Positions 24,495 through 37,642 of a stretch of 62,000 bases of DNA are shown here, piece by piece. The stretch is from NCBI GenBank assembly GCA_905221605.1, contig CAJNDS010001491.1, positions 186,360 to 248,359 on the forward strand. The letters are read 5' to 3'. Position numbers and translations under genes: made by a program. Source of the DNA: Symbiodinium natans. Lineage: Eukaryota > Sar > Dinophyceae > Suessiales > Symbiodiniaceae. Every line of letters begins with the position of its first letter. The first letter of the stretch is position 1. The notes beneath the pieces are model-generated. The model had not been told where the DNA came from. It searched no databases and worked only from the letters and a program-made list of their open reading frames with translations.

Positions 24495-25512
24495 GTTTTT
24501 TTTTTTTTGGGGTTCTTAAGCAACCAGTAGCAATAGGGGGTTCTATAATCCCGATGAAAGTACGATGATCCCTATCAAGGTACTTTTACCCCTACTAAGG
24601 TACTGTAATCCCTACTGAGGACTGTTAGTATAAGGGGGAGCATCCCCTAAACCCTAAACCCCAAACCCTAAACCCTAAACCCCCAACCCTAAACCCTAAA
24701 CCCTAAACCCTAGACCCATAAGGGGGGGCTTCGGGTTTAGGGTTTAGGGCTACTTAGGGTTTAGGGTTTAAGGTTTAGGGTTTAGGGTTTAGGGTTTAGG
24801 GTTTAGGGTTTAGGGTTTAGGGTTAGGGGCTTAGGGGGGTTCTAGGGCTGCTGTGACAGATCCGCGAGGTCTTGCAAGACAACAGCAGAAACTAAACCCC
24901 AAGCAAGAGGCATCATCCCAAAAACCTTAGGCTAAAGCCTACCTGAACTTCCTCCTATGGCCCAAATCCCACCCACTGAAAGCCCTAAAGCTTGAATCCT
25001 AAACCCCCTAAACCCTAAACCCTAAACCCTAAACCCTAAACCCTAAACCCTAGAGCCTAAAGCCTAAAGCCTAAAGCCTAAAGCCTAAAGCCTAAAGCCT
25101 AAAGCCTAAAGCCTGAACCGACCTCTTAAGGACCCTTCGGCCTCCTCCCACCAGAGCGGCGATCGCGCACTCTCTCGGTGATTGAGGTGGGCTGCAACAC
25201 ATGGCCTCAGAGAATTCAATAATAACCCTAAACCCCAAACCCTAAACCCTAAACCCCAAACCCTAAACCCTAAACCCATATAGGGGCCTTAATAATAAGA
25301 ACAGGGGTTTGGGGGTTATTCTGGTATATTCAGAAAGGGAGCAGAAGGGAATACTATTCGTAATTACTCCGACCCCTGTCGTAGCTACTTTGGGGGTTTA
25401 AGGTTTAGGGTTTAGGGTGGGGGTAGTGGGGGGGGTGGTGAGAGCTTGCGGGGTCGCTCGCGGCAGGAGCATCAGTGGCAGGGTCCTTCACCCCAACCCG
25501 GAGGCAAAGATT
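24240..25512 (-). CDS. Three coding-like segments
   Basis: On the minus strand: about 25508-25440 reads LCLRVGVKDPATDAPAASD; about 25180-25125 reads HLNHRESARSPLWWEEAEG; about 24290-24240 reads TDLLYMALRTRGPGRE. They lie directly downstream of the exonuclease gene and may be its 3' exons or the next gene. Not assigned. Confidence 0.42.
24388..24545. mobile_element. Inverted-repeat element, third family
   Basis: CTACTATTTGCCCAAGAACC on the left is answered by GGTTCTTAAGCAACCAGTAG on the right, around an AT microsatellite. Half-copies starting TTTGCTTAAGAACCC followed by ACCCTTATAA lie at 11742-11825 and 16598-16690, each also next to an AT-rich tract. Confidence 0.7.
25046..25115. repeat. AAAGCCT variant heptamer array
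   Basis: About nine copies of a heptamer TAAAGCC directly continuing a CCCTAAA array (25000-25050). The unit differs from the telomeric one but keeps its seven-base period. Confidence 0.9.
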
Positions 25513-25789
25513 TGCGGACTAAACCCTAAATCCTAAACCCTAAACCCTAGACCCTAGACCCTAGACCCTCAACCCTAAACCCTAAACCCTAAACCCTAAA
25601 CCCTAAACCCTAAACCCTAAACCCTAAACCCTAAACCCTAAACCCTAAACCCTAAGCCCTAAGCCCTAAGCCCTAAGCCCTAAACCCTAAACCCTAACCT
25701 AAACCCAAAAGTTCAGCCAGTGTTGTAAGCCTGTCTTACAGCTCATCGGGAGTAGCAGGTCAATGGCTGCAGGGCAAGCGACTCTGCTC

Positions 25790-25945
25790 GCTCTTGCTCT
25801 CTGAATCTCTCCTTCTCTCTCTCCCCCTCCCTCCCTCTCTCTCTCTCTCTCTCCCTCTCTCTCTCTCTATCTCTCTTTCCCTCTCTCTCTCTCTCTTTCT
25901 CTCGCTCTTCCCTCTCACCCTCGCTTTGGCTCCCTCTCCCTCTGT
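25790..25945. repeat. CT-rich microsatellite
   Basis: About 150 bases of TCTC/CCCT repeats. The Ser/Leu and Arg/Glu frames across it are artefacts. Confidence 0.95.
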
Positions 25946-26311
25946 TCGGATGCAACATATCATATACCTACCTCACCATCTTGGTTGGCTGCTGTGCTTG
26001 AAAGTTCACGGCTCTGGCTGGTAAGGAACAAACTACGGGTGCTGCACAGTTGCAGAGCATGCGCCCAGAACTGTTTAATTGCCATTAGACATGTCCTTCT
26101 CGTCCAGACCGGCGACAACACCCGTACACTGGTGGCCAGCAGCAAACACTGCCCAAATCCGAAAACCGAAAATCTGACAATTGAGCAGCAAGGCCAAAAC
26201 TCAAAACTCTAAGCCCCAAAACAAGACCAGAATAGCCCTAAAACCTAAACCCTAAACCCTAAGCCCTAAACCCGAAACCTTAAACCCAAACCGAATCAGA
26301 CCATCATCCAC

Positions 26312-27207
26312 CGCCGACGCGCCTGCGCGAAGTACCTCCGCAACCAGCCGCGCGATGTTGCGGCTGTCATGAAGACCGCAGTGGGGCCTGCGCCGGTCTA
26401 GGGTTTAGGGTTTAGGGCTTGTAGGGTTTAGGGTCTAGTTATATCTTTTAAATGGGCTCGCTGTAAAGCGGGACAGGGTTTAGGGTTCAACTAGTGTTTC
26501 GGGTTGAGTGTTTAGGGCTTAATTAGGACTCAGGGTTTAGGGGTCGAAGTATTTCAATGGACAGGCCAAGGAACTTGTAATAGACTTGGAATAGTGCGCG
26601 TATATACGCATACGGGAATGTGTTATACGTGTCTGTTTGACTAGGTTACATCAGCGTACATTATTTGGCATTATTCAACCCTTTGTCTTTTGTCTCATGG
26701 TGTGAAACATGCCCTTTTCATGTCCATGTCCATGTGCATACGCATGCACAATTCTACCGGAGAAACGGCTAGGTGCATTTGTAGTAACAAAGGGTTTGGG
26801 GTTTATGGCTTGGGGGTTGTCAGGTTTCTGAATGATTGGAAGGTATTTCTGGTAGTGTCGGTGCAGGTGCGATCACTAGGACTTCTCAAAGGGATCCAAA
26901 GAAACTAGCGGAGGGTTGCGGAGGACGGGATTGTTGCTGAGCAGGTAGGGTTGCAGGAAGAAGGCAGTCCTGACTACCCAGGAATTTGGAAGAGCTTGTT
27001 CTAGAGTAGGGACCCTTTATCAATGGGAATTCCTCAGCAAAAGTAACCCTAAACCCTAAACCCCAAACCCCAAACCGGGAAATCGTTTTCGGCCCAGAGC
27101 AGTCCTTCCCTCGAAGGACATGCCGCGGCAGCTCAGCATCTCCTGGCGTGGCCGGGCTCTAAAGGCTCCAGGGCGGACCCCAGACCCAAGAGGGTTTAGG
27201 GTTTATA

Positions 27208-27239
<32 letters not shown>

Positions 27240-30200
27240 GTTTAGGGTTTAGGGTTTATATATATATATGTATATATATATAGGGTTTAGGGTTTAGGGT
27301 TTAGGGTTTAGGGTTTATGGTTTAGGGTTTAGGGTTTAGGGTTAGGGGTTAGGGGTTAGGGGCTCAGGGTGGCCTAAACCCTAAACTTCCTGATCTTCCT
27401 AGATATTAAACCCCCGCACTCTCTGAGAAGAAGTCTCCGGGAGGCTGCACTCCGTTCCCTACTCTAATAAGGGGCACCACCCTTTTTTGGGTTTGGCTAC
27501 TTTATAGGGGAACCTTGAACCCTAAACCCTAAACCCTAAACCCTAAACCCTGAACCCTAAACCCTAAACCCTAAACGGCAAAAGGGTACCACTGGGCTAC
27601 CAAGCAAGAGATCTCCTGGAGGCTGCACTCCGTTCCAGAGCCGAAAGCGAACGCGAACTGCCGCCGGACGTTGATGTAGGAGTGCCAGCATCCACGAAAG
27701 CCGAAGCCTGCCGGTGGGGAGTCGAGTCAGTGCCCTTTGGTGGGCTAAATTCAACACCCTAAACCCTAAACCCTAAACCCTAAACCCTGAACCCTAAACC
27801 CTAAACCCTGAACCTTCACTTAAAGTTAAGGGTTCAGGGCGTGTGCAAGTCTCCGGTTCCCATTGTTCGGTTTTTCTGCGGGGGACAGGGAGTTAGCAAG
27901 AGCAGGGCCCTGCATTTTTCGGAGAAGGCTTTGAGCAGATGCCTAAACCCTCAAAACCCTAAAAACCCTACAAACCCTACAAACCCTACAAAACCCCCTA
28001 AAACCCCTAAGCCCCCTCAACCCCCTCAACCCCCTAAACCCTAAACCCTAAAACCTAAAACCCCCTGAACCTGGGGATACAGGTCCAAGCCTTGACGTGC
28101 AACATGTGCTTAACGAGGTCATGGTTCAGGGTTTAGGGTTTAGGGTTTAGGGTTGAGGGTTGAGGGTTGAGGGTTGAAGGTTTAGGGTTGAGGGTTTAGG
28201 GTTTAGGGGGATAGTCTTGAAAATTCAAATGTCTATTCCTGTTAGGGTTTTAGTACCCTTAAAATGCAAATGTTACCCAACCAAACTTGTCGCAAGAAGA
28301 GTGCTTCTCTAGATTCTTCAAGGGAAAGAGCCCGGGGAGAGTTTAGGGCTTTTAGGGTTGAAGGTTCGGTTTAGGGTTTAGGGTTTAGGATTTAGGGTTC
28401 AGGGTTCAGGGTTTAGGGGGTTTAGGGGGTTTCGGGCTTTTAGGGCTTGGGGGGTTGAGGAATCTTAAGGGCTCAGGGTTTGTCGGGTGCCGGGAGGATG
28501 CATTCTCGCAGCTTTACGCTTCTTACGACTAGGGCAGCTGAAGGGAAAGGTCCATGTAGGGCTCCCTGTTCAAAGGCATGGGGGTTTTATGGATTTAGGG
28601 TTTGGGGTTTAGGGTTTCAGGTTCAGGGTGAGGAGGTTCGGTTCACGACCTAGCAGAGAATCCAGGAAGTGTGCCGACGGTTGGCGGTCTGGGACACTCG
28701 ATTCAGACAAACAGCTCTCGGGGTTGTTGTTGAGTGGTTGATGGTTTGGAGGCTTTAGGCAGCAACATTCCGGCGCCGTCTACGTCTAAGAAGGTGCGAA
28801 CAAAGCGCGGCAGTTTTATTAAAGTGTGGCTTAGCTAGCGAAGCAGGCCAACTTCATTCATTGTGCTTCTAGCTCGGTGGTCAAGAACCCTGATATCGCC
28901 TTGCAACTTCCTGGACCCTGCCCCTAAATCCCTCAAACCCTAAACGTTTAACACCGAAAGCTCCTAAACCTCTAACCCCAAAACCCCCCCTCAACCCCAA
29001 ACCCCAAACCCCAAACCCCAAACCCCAAACCCCAAACCCTAAACCCTAAACCCTAAACCCTAAACCCTAAACCCTAAACCCTAAACCCTAAACCCTAAAC
29101 CCTAAACCCTAAACCCTAAACCCTAAACCCTAAACCCTAAACCCTAAACCCTGCCTTTCCGCCGGGTCTCCGGCTCGAGGAACTGGCGCAAGTCGGAGGG
29201 CCCGTCCGTGCAAACCACGAAGCGTCGGCTCGAAGGCGTCCCTTGCAGTGGGTGCTCCCAGGCGTGAGGGGGGGGGGGTTAGGGTTTAGGGTTTAGGGTT
29301 TAGGGTTTAGGGTTTAGGGTTTAGGGTTTAGGGTTTAGGGTTTAGGGTTTAGGGTTTAGGGTTTAGGGTTTAGGGTTTAGGGTTTAGGGTTTAGGTTTTA
29401 GGAGTTTAGGAGTTTAGGAGTTTAGGGCCTGAAGTTGTGGCTTTAGGCCATGGGAGCGCCCGAGTGTCTTGGGACCAGGTGGCTCTAGCATGTTTCGCCG
29501 GGGGATCGCACGCTTAGCAAACAAGGCTCCGGGTCCGTGGCCACGTCGAGGCTTTCTTTCCTCCTTGCCTATATTACACAACAAGTGTGTCATATCAAGA
29601 CGTGCAGACTCCGTCTCAAGCCGGATTTTGCACTCGATTGTTTGTTCTTGGAACCCTAAACCCCCTAGTCTCGAAGACAGGGTTGGGCTTTTAAGTCACT
29701 CAGGGAGCGTGAAGATTCCTAGCACCCAGTACATACGACTTGAAGGTTCATGTGAGCACGTATAACCCCAACTTCCGGTCTAGGGGTTTAGGGCTATAAA
29801 CCCCAATGGTACGTCTACCTCGGAGCTACGACTGCTTCGGGAGCAAGCATTACAATCAGAGTGCCGCCTTTCTTTGGGGGGTTGGCTACTTTCTTTTGGG
29901 AACCTAGAACCAAAAAAAGGGGTCAGGCTACCGCTGGGTTACCAAGACCCTTAAGCACTAAACCTTTACACAGAAAGCATCGGCCGTGGACTGCGAGCCT
30001 GGAAGTTACACCTGTCAGCATTACCTGGACATCATCCACTTTCTTTAAGGGAGCTGAAGTCAGGGTTTAGGGTTAGGGGCTTGGCGATATTGATCCTTCC
30101 CAAAGAAAGGTTAACAAATGTTGCATCCTAGTTTATCTTGGAGCGTCTCAGCTCACAGCAGCGCGTGCTGCATCTTCGACCCTTGCCCTTGCTGTCGGTA

Positions 30201-31941
30201 GCGAAAGCATCGACACCCCTAAGCCGGTAGCACAGACACCCTCGTCTTCAAGCCCTTCAACCCTCAACCCTCAACCCTCAACCCTAAACCCTCAACCCTA
30301 AACCCTAACCCCGGGCTTCGTTCTTACCGAAAGCTCCCAACGCCGAGGCGCGATCTCGTGGGCGGTGCACCAAAGATCGCTCCTCGAGAAAGTCGTAGAA
30401 CTCTCTCCTTGGGGGCCACCAGTTACCAGCTTGTGATAAGGGTTTAGGGGTTTAGGGGTTTAGGGGTTTAGGGATTTAGGGGTTTAGGGGTTTAGGGGTT
30501 TAGGGGGTTAGGGTTTAGGGTTTAGGCTTTGGGGTTTTGCCGTTTAGTTGTTTTGGTTGGCTACTTTACAGGGGAACACAGAACCAAAAACAGGGTAAAA
30601 GGGCACCACTGGGGTACCAAGTCTCAGGACCACGTCGAGGGTGTCCGCCTTGAGGTTTCCGGGTTGCGCGTGGGGTTTAGAGTTTAGGGTTTAGGGTTGC
30701 GCGTGGGGTCCTGAACTCCTCAACCCCTCAACCCGCAGGGCCCCCCAGTGACCCGGTAAAAGAGGAACCCGTCTTGTGTAATTCCGCTGCTTGTTGATGT
30801 TTTACAAGGCTTGAAAGGAACTCAAATACCTGAAGCCCTGAAATCCAAACCTGCAAAGGGGGGGCGGGGGGGGGGCCTAAACCCTAAACCCTCAAAGTGT
30901 ACGACTCGGCGGGACTCGTTAGACCCCCAGCTCAACCATGGGCCTGATCGACCCATTCCTGCTGAATGCCGGTGAGGTCCTTGCAGAAGTCCTGCGGGGA
31001 GCGGCGTGAGTATTTCTATATATATGACATAATACAATATATATATATATGCTACCCCCATATGACATAATACAATATATATATATATATATTTTTTTTT
31101 CTATATATATATATATATATATGGTACCCCCCCCAAAGATCCACCCTTTTTCCTTTTTTTTCCCTCTGTTGATGTGCTGTTGCTGTGTTGTTGATGTGCT
31201 ACGTTACTTTTTCTATGTTTTAATAGCCAAACACATGATGATGAACGATACACGACGCCATTGCCTTAATTTACTTGACCGAGGCCCCGCGAATTTAAAC
31301 CGCAATTAAAAATTTAAGTTACATGCGGACACGACCCTTTGAATTTAAAACTGCGTTTAAAAATTTAAGTTACATGCAGACCACCCCCAGGAACCAAGAA
31401 CCAAGAACCAAGATGCCCAGAACTCTTGATTCTGGAATCTTGGTTCCTGGGGCTGGGCTGCATTTAAAACTGCATTTAAAATTTTAAGTTAAATGCAGAC
31501 CACCCCCCGGAACCAAGAACCAAGAACCAAGATGCCCAGGACTCTGGATTCTGGAATCTTGGTTCCCAGGGGTGGTCTGCATTTAACTTAAATTTTTAAA
31601 TGCAGTTTTAAATGCAGCCCCAGGAACCAAGAACCAAGAATCAAGAGTCCTGAGCGTCTTGGTTCTTGGTTCTTGGTTCCTGGGGTCTGCCCGCATTTAC
31701 TTAATTCTTTAAATTGTAGTTTAAAATGCAGCCCCAGGAACCAAGATTCCAGGACTAAGGGTCCACCGACTCACTCACTCTTTGCTTACAAGCAAGGGGG
31801 GCGGGGGGGGGGGGGGGGAAGGGTGAGGGTACCAGGCTCCCGACCCCTAAACACCACGCCCCCCCCACCCCCCCCCCACCCCCCCCCCACCCCCCCCCTC
31901 CCCCTCCCCCACCCCCTCCCCCCCCAACCCCCCCCCCCCCC

Positions 31942-31981
<40 letters not shown>

Positions 31982-34900
31982 ACCCCGCCCTCCCCTTCCC
32001 TCAGCTCCACTGCGGGCTTATTCTCTAAACCTATTGGTTTAAGGGTTTAGAGTTTCGAATCAGAAGCCCCGAAACCCTGTCGGGTTAAATTAAACCAAAC
32101 CCTTAACTTTTAACCCTATATAAAGGTTTAGGGTTGAAGACTTAGGCATTTACACATAAGTCGGCAAATGAACCTAAACCTTTAAGCTTTGACCCCTATT
32201 GGTTTCATGTTTAAAGGTTTAAGGTTTAAGATTTATTAGGATTAAAACCTAAGCCCGTAGAGTCCAAACCTTAGGGTTTAAGGTTGAGGCATTTGAACCG
32301 TTTGGGGTCTGAACCCTCAAACCCTATCGGGCCCAAAAGGCTCAAAGGTTTTTAACCCCATAGGAGCTGAAGGCCTACATGCCCAGACCTTAGGTTTGTA
32401 AACCATTAAAGCCTATAGGGTTAAAAGGTTCAGAGTTTTTTTTGCAGCGTTCTTTTCTAAAACCTTCACGGGGTTAGCCCTATAGGGTTTAAACTCCCTA
32501 GGGGCTAAACTCTCTATTGGCTCAAGGTTAGGCAGTACCTAAGAGTAGAACCTAGGTTTAGGCGTTTAAACCTTAGCCCTCAACTCTGTAGGGTCTGAAC
32601 CCTAAAACCCTACAGGGCCCAAAAAGGCTCAAAGGTTTTAACCCCATAAGAGCTGAAGGTATACATGTCCAGACCTTAGGTTTGTGAACCATTAAACCCT
32701 ATAACGTTGAAAGGTTTAGGGTCTTTTCAGGGTTTATCTCTAAAGCCGTCACGGGGTTAGCCCTATAGGGTTTAGACCCTATAGGGTTTACATGTTTTGG
32801 GTTTAAGGTATAGGCATTGTCTATAGGAGTAGAACCTTATAACCCTGAAGGGCTTGAGGCTTAACTCCCTAAAACTCAAATCCCGTAGGGTTATGTCTCT
32901 GTTTGCAGGGCCTGCCTCCTGCGAACATGCAAGAGAAAGTAGAAGAAGTACCCACATCATGTATGTATATAGACCCTATAGGGCCCAAAAAGGCTCAAAG
33001 GTTTTAACCCCATAGGAGCTGAAGGTATACATGTCCAGACCTTAGGTTTGTGAACCATTAAACCCTATAACGTTGAAAGGTTTGGGGTCTTTTCAGGGGA
33101 ACCGTCACGGGGTTAGCCCTGTAGGGTTTAGACCCTATAGGGCTTACAGGATTCGGGTTTAAGGTATAGACATTGTCTATAGGAGTAGAACCTTATAACC
33201 CTGAAGGGCTTGAGGCTTAACTCCCTAAACCTCAAATCCCGTAGGGTTATGCCTCTGTTTGCAGGGCTTGCCTCCTGCGAAAATGCAAAGAGAAAGTAGA
33301 AGAAGTACCCCACATCATGTATGTATATAGGGTACAAGTATTGTATCTCAAACACATATAATAAAGAAGGCATAAGGTGATGCACAAACATCATCTGCTG
33401 TAAGTGCCGGGGACGCGAGAATACTGTGAGCAAATATATTTTCACTAGTCCCTGAGACCGCCAGAAGTTGTTTTGGATACTTTACGGTTGTGTTTTTGCT
33501 TTTCAGGGTGCTTCAGGTGGTTGTGTGCTGTTATATCTCAATATAGCGAGGGTTTAGGGTGGTTTTGAGTGAAAGATTAGTGAAAGGGGTACGTACGCCA
33601 GAAGGTTTTGCTTAGATTCTTTACTGATGTATTTTTTTCAGGATTTTTCAGGTGGTTGTACGCCTTGTCAGGAGAAACGAGAAAACATGCTACGGGAACT
33701 GTGTTGTCTATTGGAAGTCTCGAAAACGGTGGATCTTTGGCGGGGGGGGGGGTAGCGCACATATATATATATATATACATACGTATGTCTGATTATGGCT
33801 ATGAGGGTGTAAGCTCAAGGTTCAGGCCTGCTTCCTACAGCCCAGAACCCTAAAACTCGAAAGCCCTCAAAACAAGCTCGAATACGGAATCCTACAAGCC
33901 CCCCAGAACCCTAAACCCTAAACCCTAAACTTCCCCTAAGTTCTAAGCCCTAAACCCTAAACCCAAAGCCCAAAGCCCAAATCACCTAAAGCTTGTCCGT
34001 AGGATGGACAAGCTTGAGCCGGAAGTTACTGGGATTCGGGTTTAGGGTTTTGGGAGGATGGGGTTTAGGATTAGGGTTTCGGGCTTAGGGCTTAGGATGA
34101 GAGATTCAGGGATTACGGCTTAGGATTCGGGGCTTTTTCAGAGTCTTGGGTTCAGGATTTGGGGATTGGTTTACGGTTTAGGGTTTAGGGTTTAGGATTT
34201 CGGGATGTCCTCTACAAATAGGGTGGGCATGAGTGGCTATTCCCACCGAGAGGCTGCAGATGATGGTTTCGGGATTCGGGTTTCGGGTTTCGGGTTTAGG
34301 GTTTAGGGTTTAGGGTTTAGGGTTTCGGGTTTAGGGTACCCTAAGCCCAAACGACAAACCCGTATCGCCAGACCCCAAGCCTAACCTGCATAAGCCCATG
34401 GGCCCTTGCAAGAGGACCCGTTATGTACCCCTCATATGCCCTATAAAACCCAAGGGCCCATATTTCAGAACCCTTCAAAAAGGTAAGGGACCACATTATT
34501 CACCTTAAGCCCTAAATCCTAAACCTTAAGCCCTTAACCCTAAACCCTAAACCCTAAACCGTACACCCCAATAAGGGGACCTTGAAGCTACCCGTAGAAG
34601 AACCCCAGGACCGAGACCCTAAACCCTAAACCCTAAACCCTAAACCCTAAACCCTAAACCCTAAACCCTAAACCCTAAACCCTAAACCCTAAACCCTAAA
34701 CTCTCCGAGATCCTAAGTGACGTCTCCCTTCCGGTGGTCCGTAAGCAGCGGCTTCTCTGTCGGGCGCACGTACCGGCAGAACTCAAAATCCACCTCGGAG
34801 TTGCGGGTCGGGGTCGGGGTCTAGGGTCTAGGGTCTAGGGTCTAGGGTCTAGGGTCTAGGGTCTAGGGTCTAGGGTCTAGGGTCTAGGGTTTAGGGTTTA

Positions 34901-37577
34901 GGGTTTCAGGTCTAGGGTCTGGGGTCTAGGGTTTAGGGTTTCGGGAGGAGGGGTGGGGTGGGGGGGGGCGGGGGGGTGGTGAGGCTTTGGTGTGGTGGGT
35001 CATGGATGGCAGTGCTTGGAGGTTCATGGTACTTACTAACCAAGTATAACTGTACTTATAACCCTCCTTATAATACCCCTAAAGGGCCTTATAGGGGTTA
35101 TCCCACTTATAAGTAGGGTTATAAGTACAGTTAGAATTGGTTAGTAAGTACCATGAACCTTCAAGTGGAGAGTAGAATGAAACAGGGAGGCCATGGGGCT
35201 CCTCTTTCCTCACAAAGGCGAAGGGCAATTAAGGTAAACGACTTCGGAGAAGGCGCGTGTTCCCCGCGCGTCCCTTGTGGCGTGGGGGTCTGTGGTATGG
35301 GGTTTAGGTGGGCTTGTGGGCTTATGAAGGGAAGGGCTGAAGTAGCTTGATTCTGAGGAAGGTTTAACCCGACTGTTGGTAGGAACTTTAGGTGTTTTGG
35401 GGTAAGTTTGGTATACCTCAAGGGTGGGAGTTCCGCTGGGTTTTGGTAAGGTGCCAAAAAAGGTGGCTCGCTAGGGTTTACACTTCCGGGGGTTGGAGAC
35501 GAGAAACGCCTGACAATATTTCTATTTGGACAAGCCGGCCGTGTCTCCACATGCGAGTGGGATCCTTACCTAAAGGAGGAACAGCGGGGGGGGGGGGGGG
35601 GGGGGGGGGGAAAGATGTCAAAAAATAGAACTCCTTACAAGGGCTCCCTTTTAGGGACCCAAGTACAGAACAGCCAAACACAAAACCTAAGCTGAAGATT
35701 CCAACTTCAATATGAGCATGGCTCACGAGATCGCTGAACATGAACCAACAACGACGTCGAAGCGCATTACAAGTTCGCACAACTCGTTCTCCAGTTCCAT
35801 GATGCGTCGAACTCAGTGGGAGTACTAAGACAAGAGCCAGCTTGCGGTTGGCTGGAACTTAGAGTTCAAGGATTTTTCAGCACTTGTGCCAAGGCCCTAA
35901 ACCCTAAACCCTAAACCCTAAACCCTAAACCCTAAACCCTAAACCCTAAACCCTAAACCCTAAACCCTAAACCCCAGACCCTTAATTCAGGTTCATGAGG
36001 CGGAGAGCGGAAGGAAGAAGCCTGGAGTTGCCGAGGCTCCTGTAGCGTCTCGGCGTTCACAAATACGACTGGGAACTCAATGATTTCATGCCGGTACTTC
36101 CTGCCATGCTTGGTTGCTGGGTTTAGGGTTTAGGGCTTTAGGGTTTAGGGCTTAGGGTTTAGGGTTTAGGGAGTTCAGAAGCCCCCCCCCCCCCCCCCCA
36201 AAAAAAAAAAAAGGGCACCTTCAAAGACAGTTCAGGGGTAGAGTTTAGGGTTTGGGTCAAGGGTGCACGTTCGGGGCTTCGGGAGCTTCAGGGGCCTTAA
36301 AGGGCCTTACGCCGGGGCATGATTCTTTGGAAGAGATTAAAGAGCGGCACCCCTAAAAGGTGTGTTAAACCCTTCTTTTCCCTAAACCCTAAACCCTAAA
36401 CCCTGCACCCTAAACCAGTGATCCTGAGATGAGGCGGCGGAAGCTGAAAGGCGAAGGTCTGCCCTAAACCCTAAACCCTAAACCCTAAACCCTAAACCCT
36501 AAACCCTAAACCCTAAACCCTAAACCCTAAACCCGGCCCGGAAGTTGGCTTTGGCTTGTTCAGGTGTGGTTCGGCTTCGGTGTCGGTGTCCAGCAACGAA
36601 TCGGAGAACCTAAATGAGAAGTCTGCGCCCAAACTGCTCAGGTGCCGCACGGGCACAATAAACTATAAAGGTATACTTTACTATAGTATAGTATAGTCTG
36701 GTATGTAGGGAAGGGTATAGTCCAGTCTAGAATAAAATAGCATACTACAGTACGAGTAGAGTGTAGTACGGAATAGAGTAGAGTATAGGATAGTATGCTA
36801 TACTATACTGTACTATACTATACTGCACTATACACTATCCGCTATACACTTTACACTATGCTATACTATATATACTATACACTATACAAAACTATCCTAT
36901 ACTATACTATACTATCCTATACTATACTATACAAGACGACACTAGATTATACTGTCATATGCTATACTATACTATACTATACTGTACTATACTATATTAT
37001 ACTATACTATACTATAAGTCTCAGGAAGATGACTACTAAATCACACTTCTTCACGGGCTTCTGTTGCGATGTCTTCGTATGTCGTCTAGGGCTTAGGGGG
37101 TTCGGGGTTTAGAGGCTTAGAGCTTCTCTTGGGGCTTAGGGTTTAGGGGTTTCAGGGTTTTAGCGTTTGGAGCTTGAGGGGTTTCAGGGTTTCAGGGGTT
37201 TAGGGGTGTTAAGATTTCCAGGGGCCTTGTCGTTCCAACTTTCGGGTTGGGGATCTGTTCCAGGCTTAGGGTTTAGGGTTTATTGACGGTTGAACAGATC
37301 TAGGGGCTATTTGGGAGTTGAGGCTTCGCAAGGCCTTTATACTGAGCCTGTGCCCTGTCATCAAAAGCGATTCTAGCTACGCCAAAAACCGAAACCCTAA
37401 ACGCTAAACCCTAAACCCTAAACTCTGCAAAACTTGTCAGAATCGCTGCCTCAGAGAATTCCCTTAGGGTCCCTCCATATATATGTATATATATATATAT
37501 ATATATATACGATAAGCAAAACCGATTCTGTTTATTTAGGCCCTATATTACCACCACAACACCCCCTCCACACCTGC

Positions 37578-37642
<65 letters not shown>

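Noticed and set aside
25743-26024. Arg/Glu and Ser/Leu frames
   Set aside because: They are translations of a CT microsatellite.
30120-30230. Minus-strand segment with ARARVEDAARAAV as an exonuclease exon
   Set aside because: Exons 30328-30407 and 29155-29241 join in phase across it and match the family spacing without it.
31673-32050. Pro-rich and Gly-rich long frames here and at 37434-37985
   Set aside because: They are translations of C/G homopolymers.
36540-36625. Minus-strand acidic segment as an exonuclease exon
   Set aside because: It lies in intron 39024-36101, whose flanking exons join directly in frame at the catalytic domain.
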